This document shows, in pieces, positions 15,376-24,031 of a stretch of DNA of 64,000 bases (within the stretch, counting starts at the first letter, position 1; each line of letters starts with the position of its first letter). Position numbers and translations under genes: made by a program. Source of the stretch: an uncultured Actinomycetes bacterium. GTDB taxonomy: Bacteria > Actinomycetota > Coriobacteriia > Coriobacteriales > Atopobiaceae. A model generated the notes under the pieces. That model made no database searches. It saw nothing but the letters and a program-made list of their open reading frames with translations, and was not told where the DNA came from. Where the stretch lies: the NCBI GenBank assembly GCA_900314645.1, contig OMWB01000008.1, positions 1 through 64,000 on the forward strand, written 5' to 3'.

Positions 15376-16521
15376 TTAAAGCACCTCTGAGTAGCTGCCC
15401 AGGTAACGCAGCTCTTCGCAGCCGTCCGAGAGCGAGTTCAAGAGCGCGGGGAACTCCGGCGCGGTAGCTGGGCACTCAACGTCAAAGTAGAACATGAACT
15501 CGAAGTCGCGGTCGGGGATGGGGCGGCTCTCAAGCTTGATGAGGTTGACGCCGAGGGCATAGAACCGGCCAAGCACCTTATAGAGCGAGCCAGGCTCGTT
15601 TGACACCACCGCCATGAGTGAGGTCCGGTCTGCGCCCGGATAGATGGTGAGGTCCTTGGTGATGCAGGCGAAGCGCGTGTAGTTGTTCTGCTGGTCCTGG
15701 ATGGCCTGGTCAAGTATCTCGAGGCCGTACAGTTCGGCGCAGGCACGCGAGGCGATGGCGGCCACGTCGTCCTTGTCTGACGCCGCCACGCGCTGTGAGG
15801 CGATGGCCGTGTTCTCGCACACATGCACGCGGGCCCCGGTGAGGTTTGCGAGGTAGTTGGCGCACTGGTTGATGGCCTGCTCGTGGCTATAGATGACCTT
15901 GATGTCGTCAAGGGTGGTTCCCGGTTTGGCGAGCAGGCAATGGTCCACCTTCAGGCGGCACGTGCGCACGATATGGAAGTCGTGCCTCATCATGAGGTCG
16001 TACACGCGGTTGACCGAACCGGCGGTGGAGTTCTCTATGGGCACGACGCCAAACTGGCAAAAGCCCTGCTCGACGGCACGGAAGACGCCGTCAAACGAGT
16101 TGAAGTAGCTGATCTGAGCCCGCTTGAACATGCGGTCGCAGGCAATCTGCTGATAGGCCCCCTCCACGCCTTGGCAGGCAACGTAGGCCTGCTGGGGGAA
16201 GAGCGCGGGCTGCTCGCCCAGGGCGACGGCCACCTCTTGGGTAGCGTGGCCCTTCAGGCCCAGGCGTTCGTACTGCGCCTCGCGCGAGGCCTCCATCAGA
16301 ACGCTCTCCAAGGTTGCCGCGTAGCTCGCGAGGCTGAAGGGCACGCGCTCGGCGGCGCGGGCGATGTTCTCGCGCTCGCGGGTGCGGTCAAAGACGGGCT
16401 TGCCTGTGGCACGCTTGTACTCGGCAACGTCGGCAGCCACCTCCATGCGCTCGAGGAAGAGCGCAGAGATCTGCTCGTCAATCTGGTTGATGCGCTGCCG
16501 GATATCTGCGAGGTCTTGCAT
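15376..16521 (-). CDS. pheA: Chorismate mutase - prephenate dehydratase (P-protein)
   Basis: The N-terminal ~90 residues form an AroQ-class chorismate mutase (IRQRINQIDEQISALFLERM with the conserved Arg/Asp/Glu/Arg pattern). The rest is prephenate dehydratase, with GVEGAYQQIACDRMF, VVPIENSTAGSVNRVYDL and the ESRPI ACT-domain motif (KLESRPIPDRDFEF), which binds Phe for feedback inhibition. Together they convert chorismate to phenylpyruvate. The start at 16521 has AGGA before ATG; an in-frame GTG 15 nt upstream has no such site. Product length (381) is typical. The gene heads the pheA-aroEK unit. The 219 bp before it, shared with the rightward gene at 16741, has no clear operator. Confidence 0.95.
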   Translation of the reverse strand: MQDLADIRQRINQIDEQISALFLERMEVAADVAEYKRATGKPVFDRTRERENIARAAERVPFSLASYAATLESVLMEASREAQYERLGLKGHATQEVAVALGEQPALFPQQAYVACQGVEGAYQQIACDRMFKRAQISYFNSFDGVFRAVEQGFCQFGVVPIENSTAGSVNRVYDLMMRHDFHIVRTCRLKVDHCLLAKPGTTLDDIKVIYSHEQAINQCANYLANLTGARVHVCENTAIASQRVAASDKDDVAAIASRACAELYGLEILDQAIQDQQNNYTRFACITKDLTIYPGADRTSLMAVVSNEPGSLYKVLGRFYALGVNLIKLESRPIPDRDFEFMFYFDVECPATAPEFPALLNSLSDGCEELRYLGSYSEVL

Positions 16522-16740
16522 GTGTATTCCTATCACTTCGTTTTGACTGTCTCATTGTGGCGGTTGGGCGAGCGAGCGGCGGAGAGTTTCGCAAATGGAG
16601 ACAATTGCAATCAAGCAAACCTGTCGCCGTTTCGTTCAGGTATCTCAGGTGAGAGCCGATGTGTTGGAGAAGCCGCTTTACGATGCGGGTGTAGGATGGA
16701 CGTACCTACCGAGCACCAATGGCAAAGGGGCTTTGGACGA

Positions 16741-17247
16741 ATGACCGACCAGCGGTTTGCAACGACCTATGGTGATGCCGCCCAGCACAACAGGGCAGCG
16801 TTTGACGCCACGCTGGAAGGCTATGTGGGCCAGAAGCTCGCCTACTCTCTCAAGCGTTTGGAACTCGGTGAGAGCGAGGTGTGGTTCGACACGACGGACT
16901 GCGTGTGGTGCGTCTTCGACGACCCGGCGTTTGAGCGCCACGAAGGCGTGCGCGAGAGGCTTCGTGCGATGGACGATGGGGCAACGCGCGCCTCACGTGA
17001 AAAAGCCGCCAGTGACCTGCAGGTCTATTGGAGCTTGGGCGACGTGGTCATGCCGGCAGAATGCGACACGCTCTGGGTGGCGCGCCGCATCGCGGATGAG
17101 GCGCGGCGTCAGCTTGAGGCCCAGGGATACCGGTGCGAATCTGTGGAACGCATGGTGGAAGACGAGACGCGCGTAGGAGTCGTCGCTCGTCACGCATCTT
17201 TGCCCGAGAGGCTGATTCAGAAGCTGCTCCGCAGAGACGGGACGTGA
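16741..17247 (+). CDS. Uncharacterised conserved-looking protein inside the aromatic cluster
   Basis: The 168-residue soluble acidic protein has no motif I can name. Two cysteines sit in a WFDTTDCVWCVFDDP segment and the C-terminus is basic (LPERLIQKLLRRDGT). It lies on the opposite strand between pheA and aroC, and its stop codon directly abuts the aroC stop (17247/17248). AAGGGG is 10 nt before the chosen ATG; an in-frame ATG at 16696 is an alternative. Codon use resembles the neighbours. A link to aromatic synthesis is only positional. Confidence 0.72.
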   Translation: MTDQRFATTYGDAAQHNRAAFDATLEGYVGQKLAYSLKRLELGESEVWFDTTDCVWCVFDDPAFERHEGVRERLRAMDDGATRASREKAASDLQVYWSLGDVVMPAECDTLWVARRIADEARRQLEAQGYRCESVERMVEDETRVGVVARHASLPERLIQKLLRRDGT

Positions 17248-18354
17248 TTACGCCACGTGTGACGTAAGCCAGCAATCAAGCAGCGCGAGGGCCATGACCG
17301 CCTCGGCAACGGGCACGGCGCGAGGGGCGATGCACGGATCGTGCCGTCCACGGACCTGAAGCTTTGCCGCCTCGTTGGTGGTGAGGTCAACCGAGTCCTG
17401 CTCACGCGCGATGGATGGGGTGGGCTTGATGGCCATGCGGAATACGACGGGTGCCCCGGTGGTGATACCGCCGAGGTTTCCTCCCGCGTCGTTCTTGAGG
17501 AGAACGACTGAGCCTTGCTCGTCAACGCCGTAGGGATCGTTGTTCTGGCTGCCGCGCATGCGCGCGGCCTCGAAGCCGGCGCCAAACTCGATGCCCTTGA
17601 CCGCAGGCACACCGAAGGCGATGCGAGCGATAGCTGACTCCACGCCATCAAAGAGGGGACTTCCGAGGCCTGCGGGCAGTCCCGTTGCAACGCATTCGAT
17701 GATGCCACCCACCGAGTCGCCCTCGGCACGCGCAGCGTCGATGGCGGCCACCATGCGCTCCTCGGCATCGGGGCACAAAGTGGGGAAGGGACGCACGGCC
17801 AGAAGGTCCATCTGGGCCTTGAGTTGCTCTGCGTTTGCGCTTCGCGCACTGAAATGGAGGTCCTCAATGCCGGCAATCTCGTCGAGGTGAGCTGCCACAC
17901 GGACTCCCCGCGCCGCAAGGATTTGCAGGGCGATGCCCCCCGCGGCACAGAGGGGTGCCGTGAGGCGTCCAGAGAAGTGCCCGCCTCCCGCCACGTCCTG
18001 AGCGCCGTGCCACTTGGCCTGTGCGGTGAAGTCCGCGTGGCCCGGACGTGGAACGCGTCGCAGCTCGTCGTAGTCGTGGCTACGGGTATTGGTGTTCTCG
18101 ATGACGCAGGAGAGCGGTGCGCCGCAGGTCTCACCAGCAGGGTTGAGGCCTGAGAGGAAGCGTACGGCGTCGGCCTCCTTGCGCGGCGTCGACCATCTGG
18201 CACCACCAGGGGCACGGCGGGCCATGAAGCGCGCGAGCGCCTCCTGGTCAACGGAAAAGCCGGAGGGCAGCCCCTCCACCACGCATCCGATGGCTTCGGA
18301 GTGCGATTGGCCAAAGATGGTGACGCGCAGCGCGTTGCCGAAGGTCGAGCCCAT
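17248..18354 (-). CDS. aroC: Chorismate synthase
   Basis: This enzyme makes chorismate from EPSP using reduced FMN. The 368-residue product begins MGSTFGNALRVTIFGQSHSE and has GxHFSGR-type (GGGHFSGRLTAPLCAAGG) and GIEFGAGFEAARMRGSQNND motifs that line the FMN/substrate site. AAGGAG lies 4 nt before the ATG at 18354, so this start is preferred to an upstream in-frame codon. It is the last gene of the aroF-tyrA-aroB-aroA-aroC run, 39 nt after aroA. Confidence 0.96.
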   Translation of the reverse strand: MGSTFGNALRVTIFGQSHSEAIGCVVEGLPSGFSVDQEALARFMARRAPGGARWSTPRKEADAVRFLSGLNPAGETCGAPLSCVIENTNTRSHDYDELRRVPRPGHADFTAQAKWHGAQDVAGGGHFSGRLTAPLCAAGGIALQILAARGVRVAAHLDEIAGIEDLHFSARSANAEQLKAQMDLLAVRPFPTLCPDAEERMVAAIDAARAEGDSVGGIIECVATGLPAGLGSPLFDGVESAIARIAFGVPAVKGIEFGAGFEAARMRGSQNNDPYGVDEQGSVVLLKNDAGGNLGGITTGAPVVFRMAIKPTPSIAREQDSVDLTTNEAAKLQVRGRHDPCIAPRAVPVAEAVMALALLDCWLTSHVA

Positions 18355-18393
18355 GGTTGCTCCTTGCATACCGCGTTGGTCCGGAGAGATTGA

Positions 18394-19692
18394 TTAGTCG
18401 CTCGTAACGAACGAGCCGCCGAGCGCCGCGTAGTCCTCCCAGAACGCGGGGTACGACTTTGCGACACATCCGGCGTCGAGGATGGTGACAGGCCCATTGG
18501 CATTGCAGGCCATGATGGCTCCCATCATGGCGATGCGATGGTCGTTTGCCGCGTCGACGGTGCCGCCACCAAGGTTGCGTCCAACAATGACAAGGTCATC
18601 GCCCTCAACGTGGGCTGAACCGCCCACGGCGTTGATGGCGGCGGACACAGTCTTGAGACGGTCAGACTCCTTGAGCCGCAGGCGTGCGGCGTTGCGCAGG
18701 CGCGTTGTGCCTGCGGCCGAGGCGGCCACGGCCGCAAGCGGCGGCACGAGGTCGGGGATGTCGGAGACATCGAGCTCCACGCCGTGCAGGGGGTCATGGA
18801 TGCATGCCGCGGTGCCGCGCGTGCGCGAGACGCGGGCCCCAAAGAGGGCGAGCGCCGCCAAGATGGCACGGTCGCCTTGGGCGGATGTGGTGTCGAGGCC
18901 CGTGACCTCGACACCCGTGGGCGAGAACGCCCCGGCAGCCAACCAGAAGGCGGCGTTTGACCAGTCGCCCTCGACGGGCATTGCCTCGGGGCTGACAAGC
19001 GGTGAGCGTGCGACGTCAAAGCAAAGATGAGGCCTGCCGTCGATGGTGATGTGTGACTGCTCGACGGCGACGCCGAAGGCGGCAAGCGCACGGACGGTGA
19101 GCGTGACGTAGGGAGACGACTCGAGTGGCTCTGCCACGAGCACCCGCACGGGTCCATCTACGAGCGGCGCCGCCATAAGAAGGCCCGACACGTACTGTGA
19201 GGAGACGTTTCCAGGCAGAAGAAAGGTGCCACCGCAGATGGTGCCTGCGACCTTCAAGGGGAACGACCCCTGCTCGGAGAGCTCTGCACCATGCTGCACG
19301 AGCTGCTCGTAGAGCGGGGAGAGCGGACGGGTGACCAGACGTCCATGCCCCATGAGCTCGCATGGGCGCCCTAGGGCGCACACGATGGGCAACAGGAAGC
19401 GCAGCGTTGAGCCCGACTCGCCACAGTCAAGCATCACGGGTGGCTGAGATGACTCGTCAGCGTGACGTGGGATGCCGCAGATCTCGAAGCCGAGCGGGGT
19501 GCGCGTGACCGTGGCACCCAGGCTTCGAACACAAGAGATGGTTGCGGCGATATCCGCTGAGGTGGTGGCGCAATCAATCTCGGTGGTGCCCGGAGTGAGG
19601 GCGGCGAGCAGGATGAGACGGTGCGCGACGGACTTCGACGGCACGGAACCGATTGTTCCCGTAAGTGCGCGAGGCGAGATGGTGACGTCCAT
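18394..19692 (-). CDS. aroA: 3-phosphoshikimate 1-carboxyvinyltransferase (EPSP synthase)
   Basis: This 432-residue enzyme joins PEP to shikimate 3-phosphate. Seen are the N-terminal GTIGSVPSKSVAHRLILLAA (SKS substrate site), LDCGESGSTLRFLLPI with the phosphate-binding loop, and C-terminal RLKESDRL plus DHRIAMMGA. Near the sensitive loop it reads GESGSTLRF instead of the usual GNAGTAMR-type sequence, which puts it in the more diverged class II-like EPSP synthases. TAGGAGG (overlapping the aroB stop) precedes the ATG by 4 nt. Confidence 0.95.
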   Translation of the reverse strand: MDVTISPRALTGTIGSVPSKSVAHRLILLAALTPGTTEIDCATTSADIAATISCVRSLGATVTRTPLGFEICGIPRHADESSQPPVMLDCGESGSTLRFLLPIVCALGRPCELMGHGRLVTRPLSPLYEQLVQHGAELSEQGSFPLKVAGTICGGTFLLPGNVSSQYVSGLLMAAPLVDGPVRVLVAEPLESSPYVTLTVRALAAFGVAVEQSHITIDGRPHLCFDVARSPLVSPEAMPVEGDWSNAAFWLAAGAFSPTGVEVTGLDTTSAQGDRAILAALALFGARVSRTRGTAACIHDPLHGVELDVSDIPDLVPPLAAVAASAAGTTRLRNAARLRLKESDRLKTVSAAINAVGGSAHVEGDDLVIVGRNLGGGTVDAANDHRIAMMGAIMACNANGPVTILDAGCVAKSYPAFWEDYAALGGSFVTSD

Positions 19693-19700
19693 AGCCCCTC

Positions 19701-20810
19701 CTAGCAGGACCGGCCACTACAGCCGAGCTCCACGATACGCGAAAACTCCTCCAGGCTGACGCGGCGCACCTCGGCTGAGCCGATAGCCGTGGGAACGATG
19801 ACGTTGACGGAGTCCCCGTGGCGCTTCTTGTCAAAGGCCGCCTGATAGACGAGGTCCTCGTGAGCGATGTCGGTTGTGGTGGGGAGGCCCTGGGCGGCTA
19901 CGCACCGCTCGATGCGGCGCGCGAGGCCCGGCTCGGACCAACCGAGCGCCTCCGTCGCGCGCGCCATGCAGCAGAGCCCAGCGGCAACGCAGTGACCGTG
20001 GCCGAGGCGGTAGCCGCTCGAGGCCTCGATAGCGTGTCCAATGGTGTGGCCCAAATTGAGCGTCTGACGGAGTCCCCGCTCGCGCTCGTCGGTGTTCACT
20101 ACGTCGCGTTTGATCTCCACGTTGCGTGCGACCACGCGGGCAAGGTAGTCCTCGTCCGCAGCTTGGGTGAGCGGATGGACCGTGAGCTCCTCAAACAGCG
20201 CCTCGTCGGCGAGCACGGCGTGCTTGACCACCTCACCGATGCCGTCCACAAAGACCTCGGGGGAGAGGGTGGAGAGCGTCTGCACGTCCGCCATCACCAA
20301 CGAGGGCTGCAGGAAGGCGCCAAGGAGGTTCTTTCCGGCGGTGGCGTCGATGGCGGTCTTTCCGCCGACCGAGGAATCCACCATGGCAAGGAGCGTGGTG
20401 GGCACCTGCACGACCTGGATGCCGCGCATGTAGATGGCTGCGGCAAAGCCGGCGAGATCGCCGACCACGCCGCCGCCAAGGGCGACCACCGTGTCGTCAC
20501 GCGAGAGCTCTGCCTGCGCGATGGCCTGGCAGACGTCGCCGAGCGTGCCGAGGTGCTTGTTGACCTCACCTGCGGGCATGGCAAAGGACGGGGCGTCGTA
20601 GCCTTCGGCGTGGAGCGCCTCCTCGATGCGGGTGAGGTACAGGGGGCCGACGGTGGTGTCGGTCACCACAAAGGGGCGGCTCGCTCCGGTGGCAGTGCGT
20701 ACGCGGCTCCCCAGACCGCCGAGGATGTCGGCGCCCACCAGCACGTCATAGCTGCGCGAGGCGGTTTGTACGGCGATGGTCCGTAGGGGAGTGGTGGCGG
20801 AAGTGCTCAT
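19701..20810 (-). CDS. aroB: 3-dehydroquinate synthase
   Basis: AroB cyclises DAHP to 3-dehydroquinate with NAD and a metal. The 369-residue product shows ALGGGVVGDLAGFAAAIYMR (NAD loop), VPTTLLAMVDSSVGGKTAID, and the metal ligands in NLGHTIGHAIEAS and GHGHCVAAGL. Start and tyrA stop overlap as ATGA, so the two are translationally coupled. aroA follows after 8 nt. Confidence 0.96.
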   Translation of the reverse strand: MSTSATTPLRTIAVQTASRSYDVLVGADILGGLGSRVRTATGASRPFVVTDTTVGPLYLTRIEEALHAEGYDAPSFAMPAGEVNKHLGTLGDVCQAIAQAELSRDDTVVALGGGVVGDLAGFAAAIYMRGIQVVQVPTTLLAMVDSSVGGKTAIDATAGKNLLGAFLQPSLVMADVQTLSTLSPEVFVDGIGEVVKHAVLADEALFEELTVHPLTQAADEDYLARVVARNVEIKRDVVNTDERERGLRQTLNLGHTIGHAIEASSGYRLGHGHCVAAGLCCMARATEALGWSEPGLARRIERCVAAQGLPTTTDIAHEDLVYQAAFDKKRHGDSVNVIVPTAIGSAEVRRVSLEEFSRIVELGCSGRSC

Positions 20811-21688
20811 CGTCCCTCGATGTTCCTCTTGATGCGGTCACCTTCGGCCAAGAGCTCGCGCAGGCGAGCTGCGTCCCTGGTGTCGATGGCGTCCTTGTAC
20901 TGCTGCAGGTTTTCGATTAGCGTGCCGATTTCTGCGCTGAGGAAGTCCGCGTCGTCGAGGAAGAGCTCGCACCACATGTCGGGGTTGAGGCGCGCCACAC
21001 GTGTGAGGTCCTTGTAGCTGCCAGCGGAGAAGCCCTTGTGCACACGCGCGGAGGGGCTCTTGACGTAGGCGTTGGACACCACGTGCGCGAGCTGCGAGGT
21101 GAAGGCGATGACGGCGTCGTGGTGGTCGGCAGTGGACAGCGTGAACGAGCCAAAGCCGCACGGCTCAAGGAGCTGCTGGAGGCGCTCGAGCACCGCGACG
21201 CGGTCAAAGTCGTCCATTGCGGGCGGGACAACCACCAGCGGGGCGCCCTTGAACATGTTGGCACGTGAGTGGGCGTAGCCCGAGAACTGGGTGCCAGCCA
21301 TGGGATGGCAGCCCACAAAGGTCCAGTCGTGCGTGGAGGCGATGGCGAAGCAGCGCTCGCAGACGATGCGCTTCACGCCGACGGCATCGATGACGATGGC
21401 GCCGGCACTGATGAGGTCTTGGTGTTCCTCGAGCCATGCGATGCTGGCCGTGGGGTAGCTGGCCAGGATGATGAGCTCGCAGGTGGGGATGGTGTCGGGG
21501 TTGAGCTCTCCATCCACCGTCTCGATCATGGCAAGCTCGAGCGTAGAGTGCGTGCGGTTCCAGGCGTAGACCTCGGCGCCACCGGTATGGAGCGCCTTGG
21601 CAAAGGAGCCTCCGATGAGGCCAAGGCCCACGACGCCGATGCGCCCGGCCACGAAGGTGGGCGTATGCACGCCCTGTTCGGCCGCCAT
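20807..21688 (-). CDS. tyrA: Prephenate dehydrogenase
   Basis: TyrA oxidatively decarboxylates prephenate to 4-hydroxyphenylpyruvate for tyrosine. The 293-residue product has the NAD loop IGVVGLGLIGGSFAKAL near its start, the HPMAGTQFSGY catalytic-His segment and a helical C-terminal domain (TSQLAHVVSNAY). No ACT domain is attached. The open frame runs back to 21892, but residues there look like an out-of-frame overlap with aroF. The ATG at 21688, one base after the aroF stop (TAGCATG), is the credible start. Confidence 0.94.
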   Translation of the reverse strand: MAAEQGVHTPTFVAGRIGVVGLGLIGGSFAKALHTGGAEVYAWNRTHSTLELAMIETVDGELNPDTIPTCELIILASYPTASIAWLEEHQDLISAGAIVIDAVGVKRIVCERCFAIASTHDWTFVGCHPMAGTQFSGYAHSRANMFKGAPLVVVPPAMDDFDRVAVLERLQQLLEPCGFGSFTLSTADHHDAVIAFTSQLAHVVSNAYVKSPSARVHKGFSAGSYKDLTRVARLNPDMWCELFLDDADFLSAEIGTLIENLQQYKDAIDTRDAARLRELLAEGDRIKRNIEGR

Positions 21689-21689
21689 G

Positions 21690-22709
21690 CTAGGCCACCT
21701 CGGCCGTGACGGCCTCGCGAATGAGCGCGATGCGACGCATAGCATCGTCAAACTGCGCGGGCGTGAGCGCCTGCGCGCCGTCCGACCACGCCTCGGACGG
21801 GCAGTTGTGCACCTCGATCTCGAGACCGTCGGCACCTGCGGCGGTGGCGGCGTAGGCAATGGGCCGCACGTAGCGGGTGTAGCCCGTGGCATGGCTGGGG
21901 TCTGCGATGACCGGCAGGTGCGTGAGGTAGTGCAGCACGGGGATGGCGTTCACGTCAAAGGTGTTGCGGGTGCGGGTCTCAAAGGTGCGGATGCCGCGCT
22001 CGCAAAGCATGACCTTCTCGTTGCCCTCACTCATGATGTACTCAGCAGCCATGAGCAGCTCATCGATGGTGCCAGACAGGCCGCGCTTGAGCAGCACGGG
22101 GATGTTGGTCTTGCCAACTTCTTTCAGCAAGTTGAAGTTCTGAGCGTTGCGTGCGCCGATCTGCATCACGTCGATACCCTTGTCCACGAAGAGGGCGACG
22201 TCGCGCACGTCCATGATCTCGGTGACGATGGGCATGTCGAGCTCCGCTGAGGCCTCGAGCAGAAGGTCGAGTCCGCGCTCGCCCATGCCTTGGTAGGCGT
22301 ACGGGGAGGTGCGGGGCTTGAAGGCGCCACCGCGCAGCATGGTGGCGCCAGATGCCTTGCAGGCACGTGCGATCTGGATGAGGTTCTTGCCTTCGACGGA
22401 ACACGGGCCGGCCATCACCTGGAAGTTGCCTCCACCCACGAGCACGCCATGCCCGCAGTCAACGATGGTGTCTTCTGGGTGGAACTTGCGATTGGCCTTC
22501 TTGAAGGGCTCGGACACACGCTGGACGCGCTCGATGATGTCCATGGACTCAAGCAGGAAGGGGTCGATCTGCGTGGTGTCGCCGATGATGCCGACGATGG
22601 TCTCGTTTTCACCACGACTGACGTTGGTTGAGAAGCCCCGCCCCTCGATCCAGTGCACAAAGTGCTGAAGCTGGTCCTCGGTGGTGGTGGACTTAAGAAT
22701 GGCAATCAT
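21690..22709 (-). CDS. aroF: 3-deoxy-7-phosphoheptulonate synthase (DAHP synthase, type I-beta)
   Basis: This is the first committed step of the shikimate pathway: PEP plus erythrose 4-phosphate gives DAHP. The 339-residue protein has an N-terminal ~70-residue ferredoxin-like regulatory domain (MIAILKSTTTEDQLQHFVHW), as in Thermotoga-type I-beta enzymes, then the TIM barrel: VMAGPCSVEG, LRGGAFKPRTSPYAYQG, VLLKRGLSGT and PVIADPSHATGY. AAGGAGG is properly placed before the ATG. It heads the aro operon, and a possible operator lies at 22769-22801. Feedback control by an aromatic amino acid is likely from the domain layout but the ligand is unknown. Confidence 0.95.
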   Translation of the reverse strand: MIAILKSTTTEDQLQHFVHWIEGRGFSTNVSRGENETIVGIIGDTTQIDPFLLESMDIIERVQRVSEPFKKANRKFHPEDTIVDCGHGVLVGGGNFQVMAGPCSVEGKNLIQIARACKASGATMLRGGAFKPRTSPYAYQGMGERGLDLLLEASAELDMPIVTEIMDVRDVALFVDKGIDVMQIGARNAQNFNLLKEVGKTNIPVLLKRGLSGTIDELLMAAEYIMSEGNEKVMLCERGIRTFETRTRNTFDVNAIPVLHYLTHLPVIADPSHATGYTRYVRPIAYAATAAGADGLEIEVHNCPSEAWSDGAQALTPAQFDDAMRRIALIREAVTAEVA

Positions 22710-22768
22710 GGGCGCCTCCTTGGCGGCAGCTACCTGCAGCGGGTTTCACAAGGGTGCATGGTAACACG

Positions 22769-22801
22769 GGCTGGTAACGCGGTCGCGATAGTTTACCAGC
22801 C
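22769..22801. promoter_or_regulatory. Inverted repeat upstream of the aro operon, possible operator
   Basis: GGCTGGTAA (22769-22777) and TTACCAGCC (22793-22801) form a perfect 9-bp dyad. Further GGTAAC/GTAACC words occur at about 22760 and 22803. It sits 60-90 bp before aroF, in the 190-bp gap shared with the rightward CPBP gene. A repressor site for aromatic amino acid control is a reasonable guess; nothing in the window encodes an obvious TyrR-like regulator. Confidence 0.45.
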
Positions 22802-22899
22802 GTAACCGAATCGTCTTGATATGTGTGCGGTTCTCAAGATTAATGAAGGCGAACTGGCGTATAAAGGATGGAACGCCAGAAGTGAGATGGGGGATTACC

Positions 22900-23880
22900 A
22901 TGGAGCAGCTTAAGGAGCGTTTTCTTCGTCCCTGCCGGAAGCTGACGGACCAGTTTCTGATTGCCGCGGTCATCACGTTCTTGTTGATGGAGACCGGCAC
23001 CATCGCATCGCTCTTTGGGGCGCGTTTGTCAGGCATCAGCACCAACGAAACGCTGCCAAGCTACGTTCCCTGGGCGCTCAAGAGCTACTTTGTCTTCTCG
23101 GGCATCTGGGTTGTGTTCGTGCTGGTCATGGCCGTGTTTCCGGCAAATCGACCGATGCTGCGACTTCTCGTGCCCACCATCCGTGAGGGCAACACCATCG
23201 TCCGCACGCTCCTTGGTTTGCTCGCCGGCTTTGCCTGCAACGGCATCTGTGTGGCGATTTCCGTGCTCAGGCATGACATCGGCCTCAGCTTTGTCGGAAT
23301 TGACCCAGCGCCGCTGCTCGTGCTCTTTTGTGGAGTCGTGATCCAGTCCGGTGCGGAAGAGATAGTGACCCGCCTGTATCTGCAGCAGAAGCTACTGAGG
23401 CGCTATAAGGCCCCGGTCGTGGCCGTGATCCTCTCCGCCACGTTCTTCGCGGCTTTGCATCTTTTGAACCCCGGCATCACCGTCATGGCTGTGGTGGAGC
23501 TACTTGAGATAAGCGTCATTCTCTCGCTCTTCTGCCTGTACTTCGATGCGCTCGGCGCCGCGATTGCCATGCATGCGGCGTGGAACTACACGCAGAACAT
23601 TATCTTCGGCTTGCCCAACAGCGGACTGGTCTCGGAGTACTCCATCTTCAAGCTCGAGGCTGCCGCGAACGGTCCGTTCTTTGACACCATGTTTGGCGTC
23701 GAGGGTGCCGTTGGCAGTTGCTGCGTCCTTGGCGCGTTCCTCATCGGGCTGCTGATCTACATCAGGGTTAAGCACGTGAAGCCTATCGACATCTGGGCGG
23801 ATGCGGAGAGAAAGGCTCTTGCTGAGAAGGGCACGGCCCCAGCTTCGGCTTCTTATGCCCCTCGTCACATGGCCAAGTAG
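22900..23880 (+). CDS. CPBP-family (Abi/CAAX-like) intramembrane metalloprotease
   Basis: The 326-residue membrane protein has about eight hydrophobic segments. The family's motifs are present: IQSGAEEIVTRLYLQ (EExxxR), FFAALHLLNPG (FxxxH) and MHAAWNYTQN (HxxxN/B). These residues bind zinc and cut within the membrane in Rce1-like enzymes; bacterial members process peptides or provide immunity to bacteriocins, but the substrate here is unknown. GGGGG lies before the ATG at 22900; the frame upstream has no good start. No bacteriocin gene is seen nearby. Confidence 0.88.
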   Translation: MEQLKERFLRPCRKLTDQFLIAAVITFLLMETGTIASLFGARLSGISTNETLPSYVPWALKSYFVFSGIWVVFVLVMAVFPANRPMLRLLVPTIREGNTIVRTLLGLLAGFACNGICVAISVLRHDIGLSFVGIDPAPLLVLFCGVVIQSGAEEIVTRLYLQQKLLRRYKAPVVAVILSATFFAALHLLNPGITVMAVVELLEISVILSLFCLYFDALGAAIAMHAAWNYTQNIIFGLPNSGLVSEYSIFKLEAAANGPFFDTMFGVEGAVGSCCVLGAFLIGLLIYIRVKHVKPIDIWADAERKALAEKGTAPASASYAPRHMAK

Positions 23881-23902
23881 GCGGAGCGCTCACCCGAGCA
23901 GG

Positions 23903-24006
23903 GTGCTCAGGATCCTGGTTTGTCGCATTGGGTGCATAATCCGCCCGATGAGACAAAAGAGCACAAGAAAACGTCTCATTGGGCTCAAGAAGCGCCCAAT
24001 GAGACG
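23903..24006. repeat. Two tandem hairpins sharing one motif, between convergent genes
   Basis: The first hairpin pairs TTTGTCGCATTGGG (23919-23932) with CCCGATGAGACAAA (23944-23957), two positions imperfect. The second pairs CGTCTCATTGGGC (23972-23984) with GCCCAATGAGACG (23994-24006), perfectly. The word GTCTCATTGGG or its complement therefore occurs four times. An outer GTGCTC/GAGCAC pair (23903-23908, 23959-23964) closes the first. It fills most of the 151 bp between the ends of the CPBP and aldolase genes. Confidence 0.88.
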
Positions 24007-24031
24007 AAACCCGAGCTTCGTATGACCCTGT

